NCBI RefSeq assembly: GCF_040049295.1
Contig: NZ_JBDZDQ010000004.1
Coordinates: forward strand, 1 to 64,000
Reading direction: 5' to 3'
DNA: 64,000 nt
DNA from: Sphingomonas sp. KR3-1
GTDB lineage: Bacteria; Pseudomonadota; Alphaproteobacteria; Sphingomonadales; Sphingomonadaceae
Shown here: positions 35,123-47,500 of the stretch, piece by piece
Position numbering within the stretch: the first letter of the stretch is position 1
Layout of the letters: every line of letters begins with the position of its first letter
Program-made: the position numbers and the translations under genes
Notes under the pieces: generated by a model
What the model was told of the DNA's origin: nothing
The model's input: the letters and a program-made list of their open reading frames with translations, nothing else
Databases searched by the model: none

Positions 35123-36961
35123 TCAACGCTCGATCGTATAGCCGAGCCGCTCGATCGCCGGCGCGAGGATCGGGATCACCGGCTCGAGGTGCTCGAGATA
35201 GTTGCGATAGCGGAAGCGTGAGCGCGTATAGAGCTTCTCGGTCACCTGCGCATAGCTGGCGGTGCGGGCATGCCGTGCGTTCTCATGGAAGGCGAGCACC
35301 GCCGGATCGAACGGCTCGCCGATGAAATCGAGCATCGTGCGCACCTCGCGCTCCTGGTTGGTCACCAGTTCTTCGTAGCGCACCGCGTGATAGCGGATCG
35401 GCATGGCCGCGCGATAATGGGCGATCAGATCGGCGATCAGCGCATAATGCGTAGCGGCGCTCTCCAGCGCGCTGGCGCAATAGAAGCCATGGGTGAGCGC
35501 ATTCGAAAAGACCGAGAGCACCACGTCGAGCGGATGGCGGACGAGGTGGATGATCGGTGCGTTGGGGAACAACAGGCTGATCAGCCCGAGATGCGTCTCG
35601 TTGAGCGGCATCTTGTCGGTGAACCAGCCCTTGCCCGGCGTGACCGCACCCATCTCGTGCGCCTCGTTGAGGTAAAGATCGCGCAGCGTCTCGACATGGC
35701 CGCGGCGATCGCCGAGCCACAGCTCGCTCAGCGCGATCGGATAGGGGCCGGGGCTTCCCAGCAGCAATTGGGCGCGCTGCGCGATCGAATGGATGATCGG
35801 CAGCTCGTCGCCCGCCGAGATGTTCGGATGCGAGATCAGCGTCTGCTCGACGAGCGTGGTGCCGGAGCGCGGGAAACCGACGATGAAGATCGGCTGTGGA
35901 CTGCCTTCGCGCACCGCGGCGCGCGGCAGCAGCCGCGTGCGCCCCGGCGTGAAGAAACCCTTGAGCGACGTGACGAGCTGGTTCGCATCGTCGGCGAGAT
36001 AGCGCGCGCCCGCTTCGCGGATGCGCGCCTTGTAGCCGTCGAAACAGGCGAACGCCTCATCATAGCGGCCGAGCGAGTCGAGGATCTGCCCCTTGGTCAG
36101 CAGCGAACCGGCGCCCTCGCCCGCCACGTTCGGCGCGTCGATCGCCGCGAGCGCCCGCTCGGGCTCCTTCACCCGGCGATGGAGGCCGGCACGCATCACT
36201 GCCACCCGGACGTCGCCGGCATGTATCGTGTCCGCACGATCGAGCAGCGCGAACGCAGCCGGAAAGTCGCGCGCGGATTCCTCGAGCGCCGCCCAATCGA
36301 GCAACATCGGGAGGACGAGGTTGCCTTCCGCGGAGATGCGCTCGTAAATCGCCCGCGCCGCCGCGAACCTGCCCTGGTCGCGCAGCGCGATAGCGCGTGC
36401 CGCTTGGAGATCCGGCGCGTTCCGCTTGTCGGGATGCGCGAGCTGCTCAGCGGTCTCGAGGTGGATCTCCGCGGCCTGCGCCTTGCCGCCCGCCAGGAAG
36501 ATGCGGCCCATCAACAGGTGCGCCACCGATTCCTCGGGCGCGAGCCGCACCAGCATGCGCCCATGCGCATGTGCATGCGGCAGGTCGGTCCGTTCGAGGA
36601 AGAAGCTCGCCGCCACCGATCGGATCGTCGCGTCATCGGAATAGAGGTGCGCCATCCGATTGATCGCGGAAGCCGCCGCCTGCCACTGCCCCGCCTCCCG
36701 CATCAGGTTGAAGAGCGCGCCCAGCGCCTCGCGCTGGCCGGGCGAGACCTCCAGCACTTCGGTAGCCAGGCGCCGGGCTTCTTCCCGGTCACCGGCGTGA
36801 TAGGCACGTGTCAGCGCCGTCAGCGCTTCCGCGTGCCGCTCCGGCGGAACCAGCTCGGCCTGGCCAAGATCGAGTTCGCAGCAATTATGCGGGCTGAGCC
36901 CGGATCCGCAGGGACAAGTCGAGCCGCTATCGGCATCCTGCTTTTCGATCAGGTCGAGCAA
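35123..36961 (-). CDS. TPR-containing sulfotransferase with N-terminal SEC-C-like zinc motif
   Basis: This 612-residue protein carries a PAPS-dependent sulfotransferase domain in the C-terminal 250 residues. GFPRSGTT (362-369) is the 5'-phosphosulfate loop and LVRHPLDVVLSVFSNALTHG contains the 3'-phosphate-binding Arg/Ser. TPR units fill about 40-330. The N-terminus has CPCGSG (16-21) and NCC (26-28), a SEC-C-like zinc-binding motif. The start is taken as TTG 36961, which has GGGAG 8 nt upstream and lies downstream of a terminator; the frame is open to 37066 but passes through that hairpin. TPR-sulfotransferases related to tyrosyl-protein sulfotransferases can modify proteins, so a secreted neighbour could be the target (inference). 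Confidence 0.78.
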   Translation of the reverse strand: MLDLIEKQDADSGSTCPCGSGLSPHNCCELDLGQAELVPPERHAEALTALTRAYHAGDREEARRLATEVLEVSPGQREALGALFNLMREAGQWQAAASAINRMAHLYSDDATIRSVAASFFLERTDLPHAHAHGRMLVRLAPEESVAHLLMGRIFLAGGKAQAAEIHLETAEQLAHPDKRNAPDLQAARAIALRDQGRFAAARAIYERISAEGNLVLPMLLDWAALEESARDFPAAFALLDRADTIHAGDVRVAVMRAGLHRRVKEPERALAAIDAPNVAGEGAGSLLTKGQILDSLGRYDEAFACFDGYKARIREAGARYLADDANQLVTSLKGFFTPGRTRLLPRAAVREGSPQPIFIVGFPRSGTTLVEQTLISHPNISAGDELPIIHSIAQRAQLLLGSPGPYPIALSELWLGDRRGHVETLRDLYLNEAHEMGAVTPGKGWFTDKMPLNETHLGLISLLFPNAPIIHLVRHPLDVVLSVFSNALTHGFYCASALESAATHYALIADLIAHYRAAMPIRYHAVRYEELVTNQEREVRTMLDFIGEPFDPAVLAFHENARHARTASYAQVTEKLYTRSRFRYRNYLEHLEPVIPILAPAIERLGYTIER

Positions 36962-36978
36962 AGACGAACTCCCTGGAA

Positions 36979-37011
36979 GGCAGGGGCCCGGCATCGCACC
37001 GGGCCCCTGCC
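36979..37011 (-). terminator. Strong hairpin ending the haemagglutinin/Hint transcript
   Basis: A perfect 13-bp GC stem (36979-36991 with 36999-37011) with a 7-nt loop starts 5 nt after the Hint-gene stop. There is no long T run. It separates the TPS locus from the sulfotransferase gene. Confidence 0.75.
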
Positions 37012-37016
37012 GGATG

Positions 37017-38477
37017 TCACGCGACCACGCGGAGCGCCGGTATCGGGCTGGACCAAGACGGCGCAACCATGACGAGCTCCACTTCGAGCATCGCCGGCGC
37101 GCTATACGCGATCTTCAGCGAGGCATCGCCATCGGTCCAGCGCCAGCGGGCTTGCTCGCGCTGCTCGAGCGCGTGGAAGCCCGAGGCGAGCGCTTCGCTC
37201 TCAAGGTCGATCACCTCACCGTCGAGCCGTAGTTGCGAGACGGCCACGCCGAGCTGCCGGTGATCGGCAAGCCCCGGGACGAGTTGCGACAGCACGCCGC
37301 GATTGGACCGGAGCGCGATCTCGCGCGCCGCCGGCAATGCGAACCAGTAGCGGTTGTTGACCGCATGGACCGGCATCAGCGCGACGCCGTCGGCCAGGAT
37401 CGAAAAATCGGGCTCCTCGCTGCGCACCCAGCCAAGCGCCTCGGCGCGCGCATGCAGCCGTTGCTGGATTTCCAGGAGCTGCGGACCCGCCGCCACCAAC
37501 GGCGCGCACGCTTCGTCCCAGCTCTTCGGATCGAGCCGGCCGTGCAGCGCCACCGCGTCGTTCGAATTGAGGAAGGTCGCGCGATTGCCGTCGTCGAGAT
37601 AGCTTTCGCACGGCAGGCCGGCGGCGATCAGGAGGTCGTGCGTGTCGAGCTCGATATGGAAATAGCGGATCGATTCCACCGCTTCCTGCACGATCGTCGC
37701 GCCGTTGATCAATCGCCCGGCGGGCACCAGCACGCCATCGACATGGACGGCATGGCCAGGCGAGAGCCGAACGTCGCGCTCGGGCACGTTCGGCGCAAAA
37801 GCATGCGCCTTGACACGGACCGGATAGACTTCATCCGGATGAGCATGGCGCGCGGGCCGCGTCGCCGTCCAGCCAATCCATTTGATTGCCCGTTCCTCGC
37901 CCGTGGCGGTGAGGATCGCATCGCCTTCGACCAGGTCCTCGACCAGCCGGTCCCCTGTCGGCGTCAGGAGCGGCGTGCCCTCGGCAAAGCAGGCGGTATG
38001 AACGCTCGCATCGTAACCGAAGGTAACGGGAAAGGTTACGCCGCTCGCGTTGAAGCCTTGTTCTGCGAATACCGCGCCACCGTAGGACGAGTCCAGTTGA
38101 TCAATCGAAATATACCGCATGTCTGCGTACAACATCTTGTATAGCAGTAGTCCATTCGGCGAAAAACCGATAATCGCATATTGCTGCTTTGCACCTGGTA
38201 TCTCCAGGCTGTTGTTGTCGATCTGCGAGAAGGTGATGATACCGAATACCGGGGGCCGGTAATTTGCGCCACTGCCGGATCCGGGCATGTAGGTATAGTC
38301 GACGACCGTCAGGGTTCCGACTTGGGTCTGGGTGGTGGTGCTGACAGCCCGAAGCTTGTCGCCTGCAGTTTGCAGATCGTCAGCATTCAGGGTCGCAAGC
38401 GCCTGGGTTGAACCGAAGTTCACACCATTCAACGTGCCGAGTTTGGTGTTGAAAGGATTGGAAGGATCGCCCGCCAT
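37017..38477 (-). CDS. Hint-domain (Hedgehog/intein-type) protein
   Basis: This 486-residue protein has a novel N-terminal region (1-160, Thr/Gly/Asn-rich, no signal peptide) ending exactly at a Hint_2 module. Splice-type Cys163 lies in ACFAEGTPLLTPTG, followed by VEDLVEGDAILT, RLSPGHAVHVDGVLVPAGRLING and then EVYPVRVKAHAFA-type strands. Hint modules catalyse N-S acyl shift and self-cleavage, so this protein may release or transfer its N-terminal part. The remaining about 180 C-terminal residues are unrecognised. It starts 43 nt after the haemagglutinin gene with a TTGGAG site and shares its direction, suggesting co-transcription and a role in processing or anchoring the adhesin (inference). 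Confidence 0.8.
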   Translation of the reverse strand: MAGDPSNPFNTKLGTLNGVNFGSTQALATLNADDLQTAGDKLRAVSTTTQTQVGTLTVVDYTYMPGSGSGANYRPPVFGIITFSQIDNNSLEIPGAKQQYAIIGFSPNGLLLYKMLYADMRYISIDQLDSSYGGAVFAEQGFNASGVTFPVTFGYDASVHTACFAEGTPLLTPTGDRLVEDLVEGDAILTATGEERAIKWIGWTATRPARHAHPDEVYPVRVKAHAFAPNVPERDVRLSPGHAVHVDGVLVPAGRLINGATIVQEAVESIRYFHIELDTHDLLIAAGLPCESYLDDGNRATFLNSNDAVALHGRLDPKSWDEACAPLVAAGPQLLEIQQRLHARAEALGWVRSEEPDFSILADGVALMPVHAVNNRYWFALPAAREIALRSNRGVLSQLVPGLADHRQLGVAVSQLRLDGEVIDLESEALASGFHALEQREQARWRWTDGDASLKIAYSAPAMLEVELVMVAPSWSSPIPALRVVA

Positions 38478-38520
38478 TTTAAATCTCCAAGGAAAGAAGT
38501 GCGACTAGGGACTCATTCAC

Positions 38521-41500
38521 TTATCGGGGTTGATCGTCCTGGCCCGGCACGCAGTCCGGATCGTCGCTTCGGCTGCGATCCTCGCAGCGTCCGTCGCGCG
38601 CCGGGCCGAGCACATCGACGGTGATGATCGAGCGGCGATCGGCCGGCGGCTGCGCGTTCCGCGTGACCTCGCGGAGCTGCGCCTGAACCTCGCTGGCGCC
38701 GTTGGGCGTCACGTTCACGGTGGTCGTGCCCTGGCTCGGCACGCCGCTGATATCCCCCGCGGCCTTGAAATTGTCGGCGTTCGCCACGCGCGCCGCCGCG
38801 ACCACGACATTGCCCGAGGCGCGCACACCCGCATCGCCCGCATCGACCTCGCCGACCGGGGCGATCAGGATGACGTCCGATGCCGGATCCTCCGGCGTGC
38901 GCTTGAACGTGCCGATGCCCGCACCCGAGACGCTGCCGACGCTGTTGACGTCCGCCAGGCCTTCCTCGTCGAAGCGGACCGTCACCGGCGGGAAGTTCGA
39001 GGCGCTCTTGGGCCCCTGGCCGGCATTGAGGTCGCCATTCGACGACCACATGACGATGTTGCCGCCCTGCTGGGTGAACACGCGGCTCTGGTTCAGGATG
39101 AAATCGCCGTCGGTGAACGAACGGATCGCGCCGCCACGCAGCGTGAGCACGCCCTCATAGCCGAGCGGAACGGAGGTGAAGCGGGTACCGTTGCTCTGAT
39201 AGATGATGCCTTGCTCCAGCAGGGACTGGGTCCCGGCTCCCGCCACCTGGAAAGCAGTCGCCCGACGCGTGGTCTGATCCGCGGTCCGCACCACCGAACC
39301 GGCGATCACGTCGCCGCCCGGGCCGAGGATGGTGACGTTGCCGCCGCGCGCGGTCTGGATCGTGGCAAGCCGCAGGTCGACATTGCCCGTGAGCACGCGC
39401 TTGGCCTTTTGCGGCTGGCCGTCGACGATGTTGCGCACCGGCTCGCCGAGCGGATGATCCGTCGAAATCGTCCGCGGATCGAGCGTATAGGGCGCGAGAT
39501 TGTCGGTATAGCCCAGGCTCGCGGGGAACAGCGTCTGGATCGCGCGATAGCCGCGGACATATTGCTGGAACGAGGGGCCGTTCCTGTCGCCCACCTCCGC
39601 GATCTCATTGAAATAGAGGCGGTTCACCAGGAAGTCCTGCTGGCGGAGCGGATCGATCTTGGCGAACGCCTGGTACAGCGCGTCGGCCCGGCCATAGGCC
39701 GCCTGGCTGAGCGCTGCGTCGCTGGCGAAGGCCTGGCCGCCGAAGATGGCGGCAAAGGCCTGGGGCGCGTTGTCCCGCAGCCATTCCGCCAGCAGCGGCG
39801 CATAGATCGGCTTGCTGCGATCGGGCCGCTGGTTCCCGAACGAGTCCGTGACCTGCTCGAACAGGTCGCCGTCGAGCTTCGCGAAGTTCGCCGGGTTGAG
39901 ATAGGTCTCCCGCAGCGCCGCATAGTCCGCGCCGAACGCCATGCCGAAACGCAGCTGGAGGTCCGCACCCGTGTCAGCCAGCCACGGGTTATAGTCATTG
40001 CCGATCGTGCGGATGCCACCACCGAAGCTCGCCGACTGGCCGGTGACCGGCGAGAGGATGTTCGCGGAGCTGGCGAACGGACCGATATCCCCGCCCGCCT
40101 CGACGATGAAGTTGCCCGGCCCGCCGAGAATGAAATCGTTCGACCGGACATAGGGCCTTAGGTCGGAAGTAGAGGCGATGGTGCCGAGGATGTCGCCTCC
40201 CGCGCGGATGCGCGTCACGTCGGACGAGACCAGGTTCTGCCCGTTGAAGAACATGTCGACGATGTCGCCGGCAGCGGTGATCCGCGCCTGCTTGGGCAGG
40301 AAGATCGACGTGTTGACGATGTCGCCATTGCTGTAGATTCGCACCGGCTCGGCATCGTCGGCATGGGTGATGCTCTGATTGTGCTGCCGGCGCAGATCCG
40401 CGTTGGTCGTCGTCGAGACGACATAGGGGATACGGAACGGGGTGGCGGCGCTTGGCGTGGTGAACGCGCCCGCCATCAGGCCCGGATCGGCGTCGCTCAT
40501 CGCGATCGACAGATCCTTGATGTTGCCGTCGCTCAAAATGCGCAACTGGCCGAACGGCGACGGGTAGAGCAGTTGCTGCACCAGCGTTGGCAGCACCACG
40601 CTCCCGGACAGCGCGGTCAGCGCGACGGAGGGCGGCAGAACCTGCACGCTGCCCGACAGGCCGTAGTCGGCGCCGCTGGCAAGCGTGAAGGACGGCGCGA
40701 TCTCGACCTTTTCATTGGCCGAAATGGCGATCGCGGCGGCCGGGCTGAAGAATCCGATCGAATCGGGCGTCTGCGGCACCGCGCTGTTCACCCCGAGTGC
40801 CGATACCGTGGCCAACGTCGCCGATCCCTTCGCCGATACATCGACCACCGCATCGGCCAGCCGGATTCGCGCATATTGAGGCGGCACCACCCGTTCGAGG
40901 ATGAGGCTGGCGGCATAGGGCTCGAGGCCAAAGGCGCCGATGTTGCGCTCGGCATGAATGCTGCCCGCGCCCGACGCGACATCGAAGCGCCCCGCCAGGA
41001 CGTCGCGGCCCGCGCTGAGCACCAGGTTGCCGTTGCCGAACGCCAGCATCACCGGCCCCGCCGCGGTCGGCGCGGTGGTGACGCTGTTGGTCAGCGCCAC
41101 GTTGAGCTCGACGACGTCGCGTCCGGCCTCGATCGTCACGTCACCGCCGGCGAGCGCGCCCACTCCCGAGGTGAAGTAGCGCGGCGCGATGCCGATTTCG
41201 GTATCGACCGCGATGTCGCCGACGCGCCAGCGCTGGCTGCTCACGCCGATCGACGGGTCCTGGGGCGTGCCGTTGGCAAGGCTGAGAACGCGCTCGCTCC
41301 ACACGTCGCGCGTGCCGAGCACGTCACGCCCCGCGGCCAGGCTGAGGTCGCCGCCGCCATAGGCCAGCACCGGCGGCGTGTCCGACAGCGCCGTGGGCGA
41401 AGGAATGAAGTTAAGCTTCTCTGGTGCGGGAGTCAGATAGGGGCTGTCGGGCCGGATCGTGACCAGTCCGCCCCCGACGATCCGCGCGCTGACGTCCACC

Positions 41501-44500
41501 GGCGCGACGCGCACGCCCGCCGTGTAGACCGCCGCCGCCGAGAAATCGAACGCGGCGTTGACGCTGTTGCCATAGTCCGGCGCCGTGGCCGAAGTGCCGT
41601 CCGCGCGGCGATAGGTGACGGCGTTGCGGTCGTTCAGATTGGCCGCACCGCGCAGATCGATGTCGCGCGATGCCGCAACGTCGATCGCGCCGTCGCCGGT
41701 TCGCACATAGGAGCGGACCCAGGCCTGGTTGGGCGCGGTCGGGCTGGTCTGCTGGGCGGCGGTGCCATAGCGGGTGATCGCCGGCGTCCGGTTCGCCGTA
41801 TAGCCGGCCCGGCCGCTCGCCAGCCCGTTCATATAGGTCGTCTCGAAGCTCTTCAGGAAGCCGACGACTTCGGATAGCGGCGCCGTGATCCCGGTCGGCG
41901 CGGCCGCCGGCCCGATGAAGCTGTAGCCCTTGCCCGCGAAGTAGAGCAGCGCCGCCGCGCGCGCGTCCGCACCCAGCCCGGTCGATGTGCCCCAGTTGAG
42001 CTGGGTATAGGCATCGTCGCGCAGCTGGTTGAGCTGTGCGGTCGTGTTGGTCAGGTCCAGCGCGTCGCCAATGTTGAAATTGACCGGATTGGTGGTCGAA
42101 GACCGCAGGAGCTGGAACTGCAACGGATCGTCGAAGCTGACGGTGCCGCTCGCGGTGATCCGATAGCTATATTGGCCCGCCACGATCATGTCGGCATCGA
42201 CGGCGCGATCGACCTGGAGCGGATTGACCGACAGGGTAGCGCCCGCCCCGGCAACCAGCCGCAGGTCGGACGAATGCATTGCGGTGTTGCCGTCGAGCAG
42301 CGGGAAGAGCTCGGCATAGCCCATCGAGTCTCCCGCCTCGCCGCCGCCCGCGGCGCCATTGCCTGCCAGCGCCAGCGGCGAATTGACGAAGGGTGCGCCA
42401 GAGAGGAGGCTGCCCTGCAGCGCTTGCGTGCCGAGCCCGATGACCAGCGTGCCCGAGGTGCCGGGGTTGCTGGCTACGCCCGCGGCATAGCTGGGAATGT
42501 TTGCGCAGGAGCCGGAGGCGCCGCCGCAGGAGAACTGGATCGCCGGCGAGAAAGTCCGGTCGCCGCCGCCGAGCTGCCAGTTGATATAGGCGGCGTTCGA
42601 CTTGTCGTGGAAGGTGAAGAAGCCGTCGCTGATGCTGCGGTTGATCGTCAAGTTCCCGCCCGCGCGCATCGTCACCACCGGCGCCTCGCCGCGTGCCGAT
42701 CCGCCGGTGCGATAGAGGAAGGTGGCGAAACGGTCGAGCAGCACGCCTTCCTTGCCCGGAACGACGCGATACTGGGTCTGGCCGCCGGTACTCAGCTCGG
42801 GAATGACCTCGAGCACGCCGGCCGCCACCGCAGCCTGGAGCTGGCTGGGCGAGAAAGTGGCTGCGCCGAGGTTCCACTGGGTGACGGTCTGGATGCCGCC
42901 ATCCGCGGCGAGCTCGACGCCCGGGCGCAGCCGGATGCCGCCCAGGCTGCTGCCATCCAGCGTCGTGACGCCGAAATCCTGGACGAACCGCACCACCGAC
43001 GATCCGCCATCGGCAAGCATGAAATCCTCGGTGAACGGATTGAACTTGCCGCCCGACGCGCTGCTCGCCGCCATGTCGAGCAGCAGGGTACCGTCCGCGG
43101 CGCGGCTGATACCCGAATAGAGCCCGCTATTCGCCAGCGCGTCGAGATCGTAGCGCTTGAACGCCTCGAGCTGCACCTCGCTCGCGCCCAGCACCGTGCC
43201 GTGCAGGCTGACCGACACCTTGTCCTCATTGGCCCCGAGCACCGGCGCGCGGAAACCGACGGTCCCGCCGGTATCCGGCGCCGCATAGCGATAGACGGTA
43301 ATCGGATTGCCAGTCACCGGATCGGTGATCACCTGCGGGATCAGACGGCCGCCGGATTCGCCAGCAGCCAGCGCCGCCTGGGTCCGCCGCGCACCGACAT
43401 CGATGACCGCGCCGCTGGCGACGGTGATTGTCGCGCCGGGCGCTTCGATCCCGATCATCACGTCGCCTGCCGAAGCGACGCGGCTGTCGGTATCGGCATG
43501 GCCACTGGTGTGCGTGTCGAGCTTGGCGGTGGCGGCGAGCGTCACGCCGGTGCGTCCCCAGAGCGCGATGTCGCCACCATCGACTGCGGCGTCGCGTGCC
43601 GCGTCCGCGGTCATCCCCGTGACGTCGACGCCCGAGGTGTCGATCGTGCCGGCGATCAAGATCGCGCCGCCATCGGCGGTGAGGCTGACGCTCTTCGCCT
43701 TCAGCACCTGGCCCGCCGCCAGCGCCAGGTCGCCTGCGCCGCTGCGCACGGCGACGTCGCCGCCGAACAGGCGGCCATAGCGCGCGGTGAAGCCGCTCAG
43801 GTCAAACGCCGACCGGCCCGCGTCGAAATTGAGCGAGCCCTGGCGATTGCCCTGCACGCCCGGATTGAGCGCCGCATTCAGGGTGATCGCGCCGTTGCCG
43901 GCGAGCAGGTTGAGGGTGCCAGCGGCGCCGACGCCATTGTCGGTGATCAGCGCGCTCGCCGCGTCGGCACCGATATTGCCGGTCTTTGACAGGAGGTTGA
44001 TCGTGCCGCCCCCGGCCGAGACGGTCACTGCATCGACGCTGTCGCCGAAGCTCTTCTCATAGCCCGGCGTGGAAAGCGTCGCGCCGGTCAGCGTGATGTC
44101 GCCCTTGGATTCCACATCGATGATGCCGGCCGAGGCGCGGATCAGGCTGCCGATGATCGTTGCCGACAGTACCGGCGCGTCGATGGTGCCGATGCCGATG
44201 CTCGCGCCCGGCGCGGCATTGCCTGTCGGCGCCTGGGCAGCGGAGCCTGCCGGCGCCGTCAGCGTGAAGGCGGCGTTGGTGAGGAAATTATAGTCCGGCC
44301 GTACCTTCTGCGCGCGCGGATCGGCGACCGCCGCACGATCGGCGAGGAAGGGCGCCCGCAACGTCAGCGCCGCGTTGCCCGTCGAGAACGAGCCCTTGCC
44401 CTCGACATAGATGCCGTCGCGCGCGGCAAGCGTCACGGCGGCGGTGATGCCGGAGGTCCGCACCGCATTTGCGCCGAGGCTAAGCGAGGTCGCATCGATT

Positions 44501-47500
44501 ATGAGGTTCGCAGCCTGGCCGCACAGGCCTGCGGTCGCGCAGCCATCGGCCGCGTTGGTCGAGTTGAGCAAACGGACCGCGCCGGCATCGATCGTCACGT
44601 TGCCATCCGCCGCGCCGCCGCTGGTCGCCGCAAGCGTCGCGGTGTCGAGCACTAGGTCATTGAAGCGGTGGGACCCCTGCGAAAAGCGGATCGCGCCCGG
44701 CGAGCGTACCGTCAGCTGCTGCGCGGTGGCGAGCTTGGCCTCGAGCCCCGCTCCGATCACGCCGGGCTGCCCGGCCGCGCCGGCGCTCGCGTCGAACTGG
44801 ATCGCGCTGCCGCTGATCGCGATCCGCTGGGCGGAGATCGCCGCCGTGTCCGCGACCGCGAAGCTGCCGCTGGTATCCAGCGCGAGCGCGGCACCGGCGA
44901 TAGTCGCTGCGCCGATCCGAAGCGTGGAGGCACCGGTGCCGCTCCGCGAAACGAGCCGTTCCGCGCCATTGGCGAGGCGGAGCAGCGATCCCGCCGTCGA
45001 CGCCGTATAGTCGGTCGCCGGCTGCGTACCGAGCGCGCCGCTCGCCTTGAGCGTCACGCCGTCCTCGATGGTGAGCGTCGAGCCCGCTCCGCCGACCGCG
45101 AGGAGCAGTTCGGGCGTGTCCAGCGTCACGCCGCTCCGAATCAGCAGCGAGCGGGCGCTGGCAGTGACCGCCGTCGTCCCGTCGCTGCTGTCGGCGCGCT
45201 GGCCGCCGATCAACAGGCTGGTGGCGCCGAGCCGCGCCAGCGTCGCCGAGCTCACCGTGAGCGCGCCTGCGGTCTGCTGGCTGTCGTCCGCGGCGATGAT
45301 GACGTTGGTCCCGAGCAAGTCGAACTGACCGCCTTGCCCGCCCTCGGCCGGGCTGGTGTCGAAGGTGCCGGCGATGCGCAGCGCGGTGAGCGGGCTGAGG
45401 ATCACACGCGCCGCGTCGAGCGGCAGGCGGGGCCGGGTCATGCCCTTGTCCGCCGCGCTCTTGACCAGCGTGTCGGACCCGCTGGTGACGACGATGTCCG
45501 AATATTTCAGGAAGGTGTCGCGCGTCTGCACGGTGAAGGCGTGGCGCGTCGATTCCGCGATACCGTTCTCGGCATAGCCATAGGTGCCGCCGACGATGAC
45601 GCTGCCGTCGAGCAGCGTCGCGCTCTGGCCCGGTAGCGGCGCGCCGGTGCCGGTATTCTCCACCAGGCGTAGCGCACCGGGGATCGCCATCGCATATTTG
45701 GCGGGCACGAGCAGATATTCGCCGGCGGGCACACCCGGCGCGCCGTCGAGCTTCACGGTCCGCCCGGCGCTGCTGCCATAGAGATCCACCGGCCCGCCGC
45801 TGCCGTAATCGGCCGAATAGAGCGGATCAAAGGGCGCGATCTTGCCTGCCTGGCTCACCGGCACCAGCGCGAAGACCTGGCGCTGGTCGGCGAACTGATA
45901 GCCCGTGCCGGTGACCGGATCGAAGCCGTTGCTGCTGAACGGATCGCGATTGAAGCGGTCGAGCACATCGCGCGAGCCGCCCACCCCCGACTGGAACTCA
46001 TAGGCGAAGACGTCGCCGCCGCCGCGACCGTCAATGCGCGCGCCGGCTTCCTCGACGATGGAGGCCGCGGCGAGGTTGAGCTGCCCACTCGGCAGCCGCG
46101 TGATCGGGGTGGGGATCGTCGGGAAATAATATTCGATCAGGTCGCTGGTGCTGCCATAGGGGATGTTGAGGCCGGCGCCCGAGACCGTGGTGATGCTGCC
46201 CGCACCGAAACTGAGCGAAGTGGTCGCCTGGGCGCTCCCTCCTGCGAACGCGACCGCGGTGTTCGAGCCGAGTTCAAGCAGCCCCAGCGGCGCCGCAAGA
46301 TAGCCGTTCTGCGCGATCCGCGCGGCGAGGACGCGCAAATGGGTGCCGGCGGAAAGCGGCGCGGACACGCTCGCGTCGAAATAGGTGTTCCCGAAGGTGA
46401 TGCTGTGATTGCCGAGCGCGACGATGTCGAACGGTGTGATGTTGGTGGTGCGGCCTTCGATCAGCGCCTGCAGATTGCCCGTGCCGGTCGTCGCATAGGT
46501 CCGCCGCGCGTCGATCAGGAGATCGCCGGATGCGATGAGCTGGCCGTTATAGGCGACCTGCCCCACGCCGCGATCGTTGACGCCGATCAGGCGGACATCG
46601 CCCGAGCTGCGCAGCGTGACCGAGGCGATGGAAGCATCGAAGCCAATGCCGCCGGCGATGTCGATCCCCTGGCCGCCCGCGAAGAGCTCGACCTGCGCAT
46701 CGCCTGTCGCAGCCGTGGAGGCCGCAGCCGTGCCTTGCCGGCTCGCCAGGCGGACATAGCCGGCGCCTACCGATGCATGCGTTCCCCGCGTCGCCGAGAC
46801 ATGGACCTCGGCATCGACGGCCAACGAACTGTCGGCGGGGGGATCCTGCGAGAGGACCGTCAGCGACTTGCGCAGCGTCAACGAGAAATCGCCGTCGAGC
46901 GTCAGCGAATTGCGGGCGACGAGGCTGTCGAATCCGCTCGCCGCGATCATGCCCGCATAGAGATAATCGGAACCGCCCGCCGCATTCGCGCCGAGAACCG
47001 GACGCAGCCATTCGATCGTGCCACCCTGCGCCTGGACCACGCCGCCATGGGCGTCGATCGCAGTGGTGCCGAGCGAGCCGCCGCCCAGCGCGGAGATCGA
47101 GCCCGCCGCGCTCCATTCGAGATAGGGCACGAAATTGCCCAGACCGGTCGCCTGGTCGAGAAACGCGCTCGCTCCGCTGATGTCGAGCGTCGCGTCATCA
47201 CGCCGGATCAGGGTGGATTGTACAAGCTTTACGCCCGGCAGGCCGAGTCGCGACGCGGCCACTCCGGCGCCCAGCGCGATGCTGCCTCCGTCAAGCACGC
47301 GCCCCGCCCGGACCTGGGCGCCGCCCGGCTGAAACGGCGAATGCGGGTTGAGCACGGCGATGCCAGACAGATCGGTAACGCTGCCATTGTCGAGCAGAAT
47401 GCCTTGCCCTGCGTCGAGCCGGCCGAGGAAATAGATCAACCGGTCCGAACCTTCGCGCGAGACTAGTTCCCGATTGGTGATCACGCGAGTGGGCGCCGAC

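Noticed and set aside
42172..43989. 605-codon rightward open frame inside the haemagglutinin gene, with several others on that strand
   Set aside because: Long open antisense frames are expected opposite GC-rich repetitive coding DNA; all are Arg/Asp-rich and lack ribosome sites.
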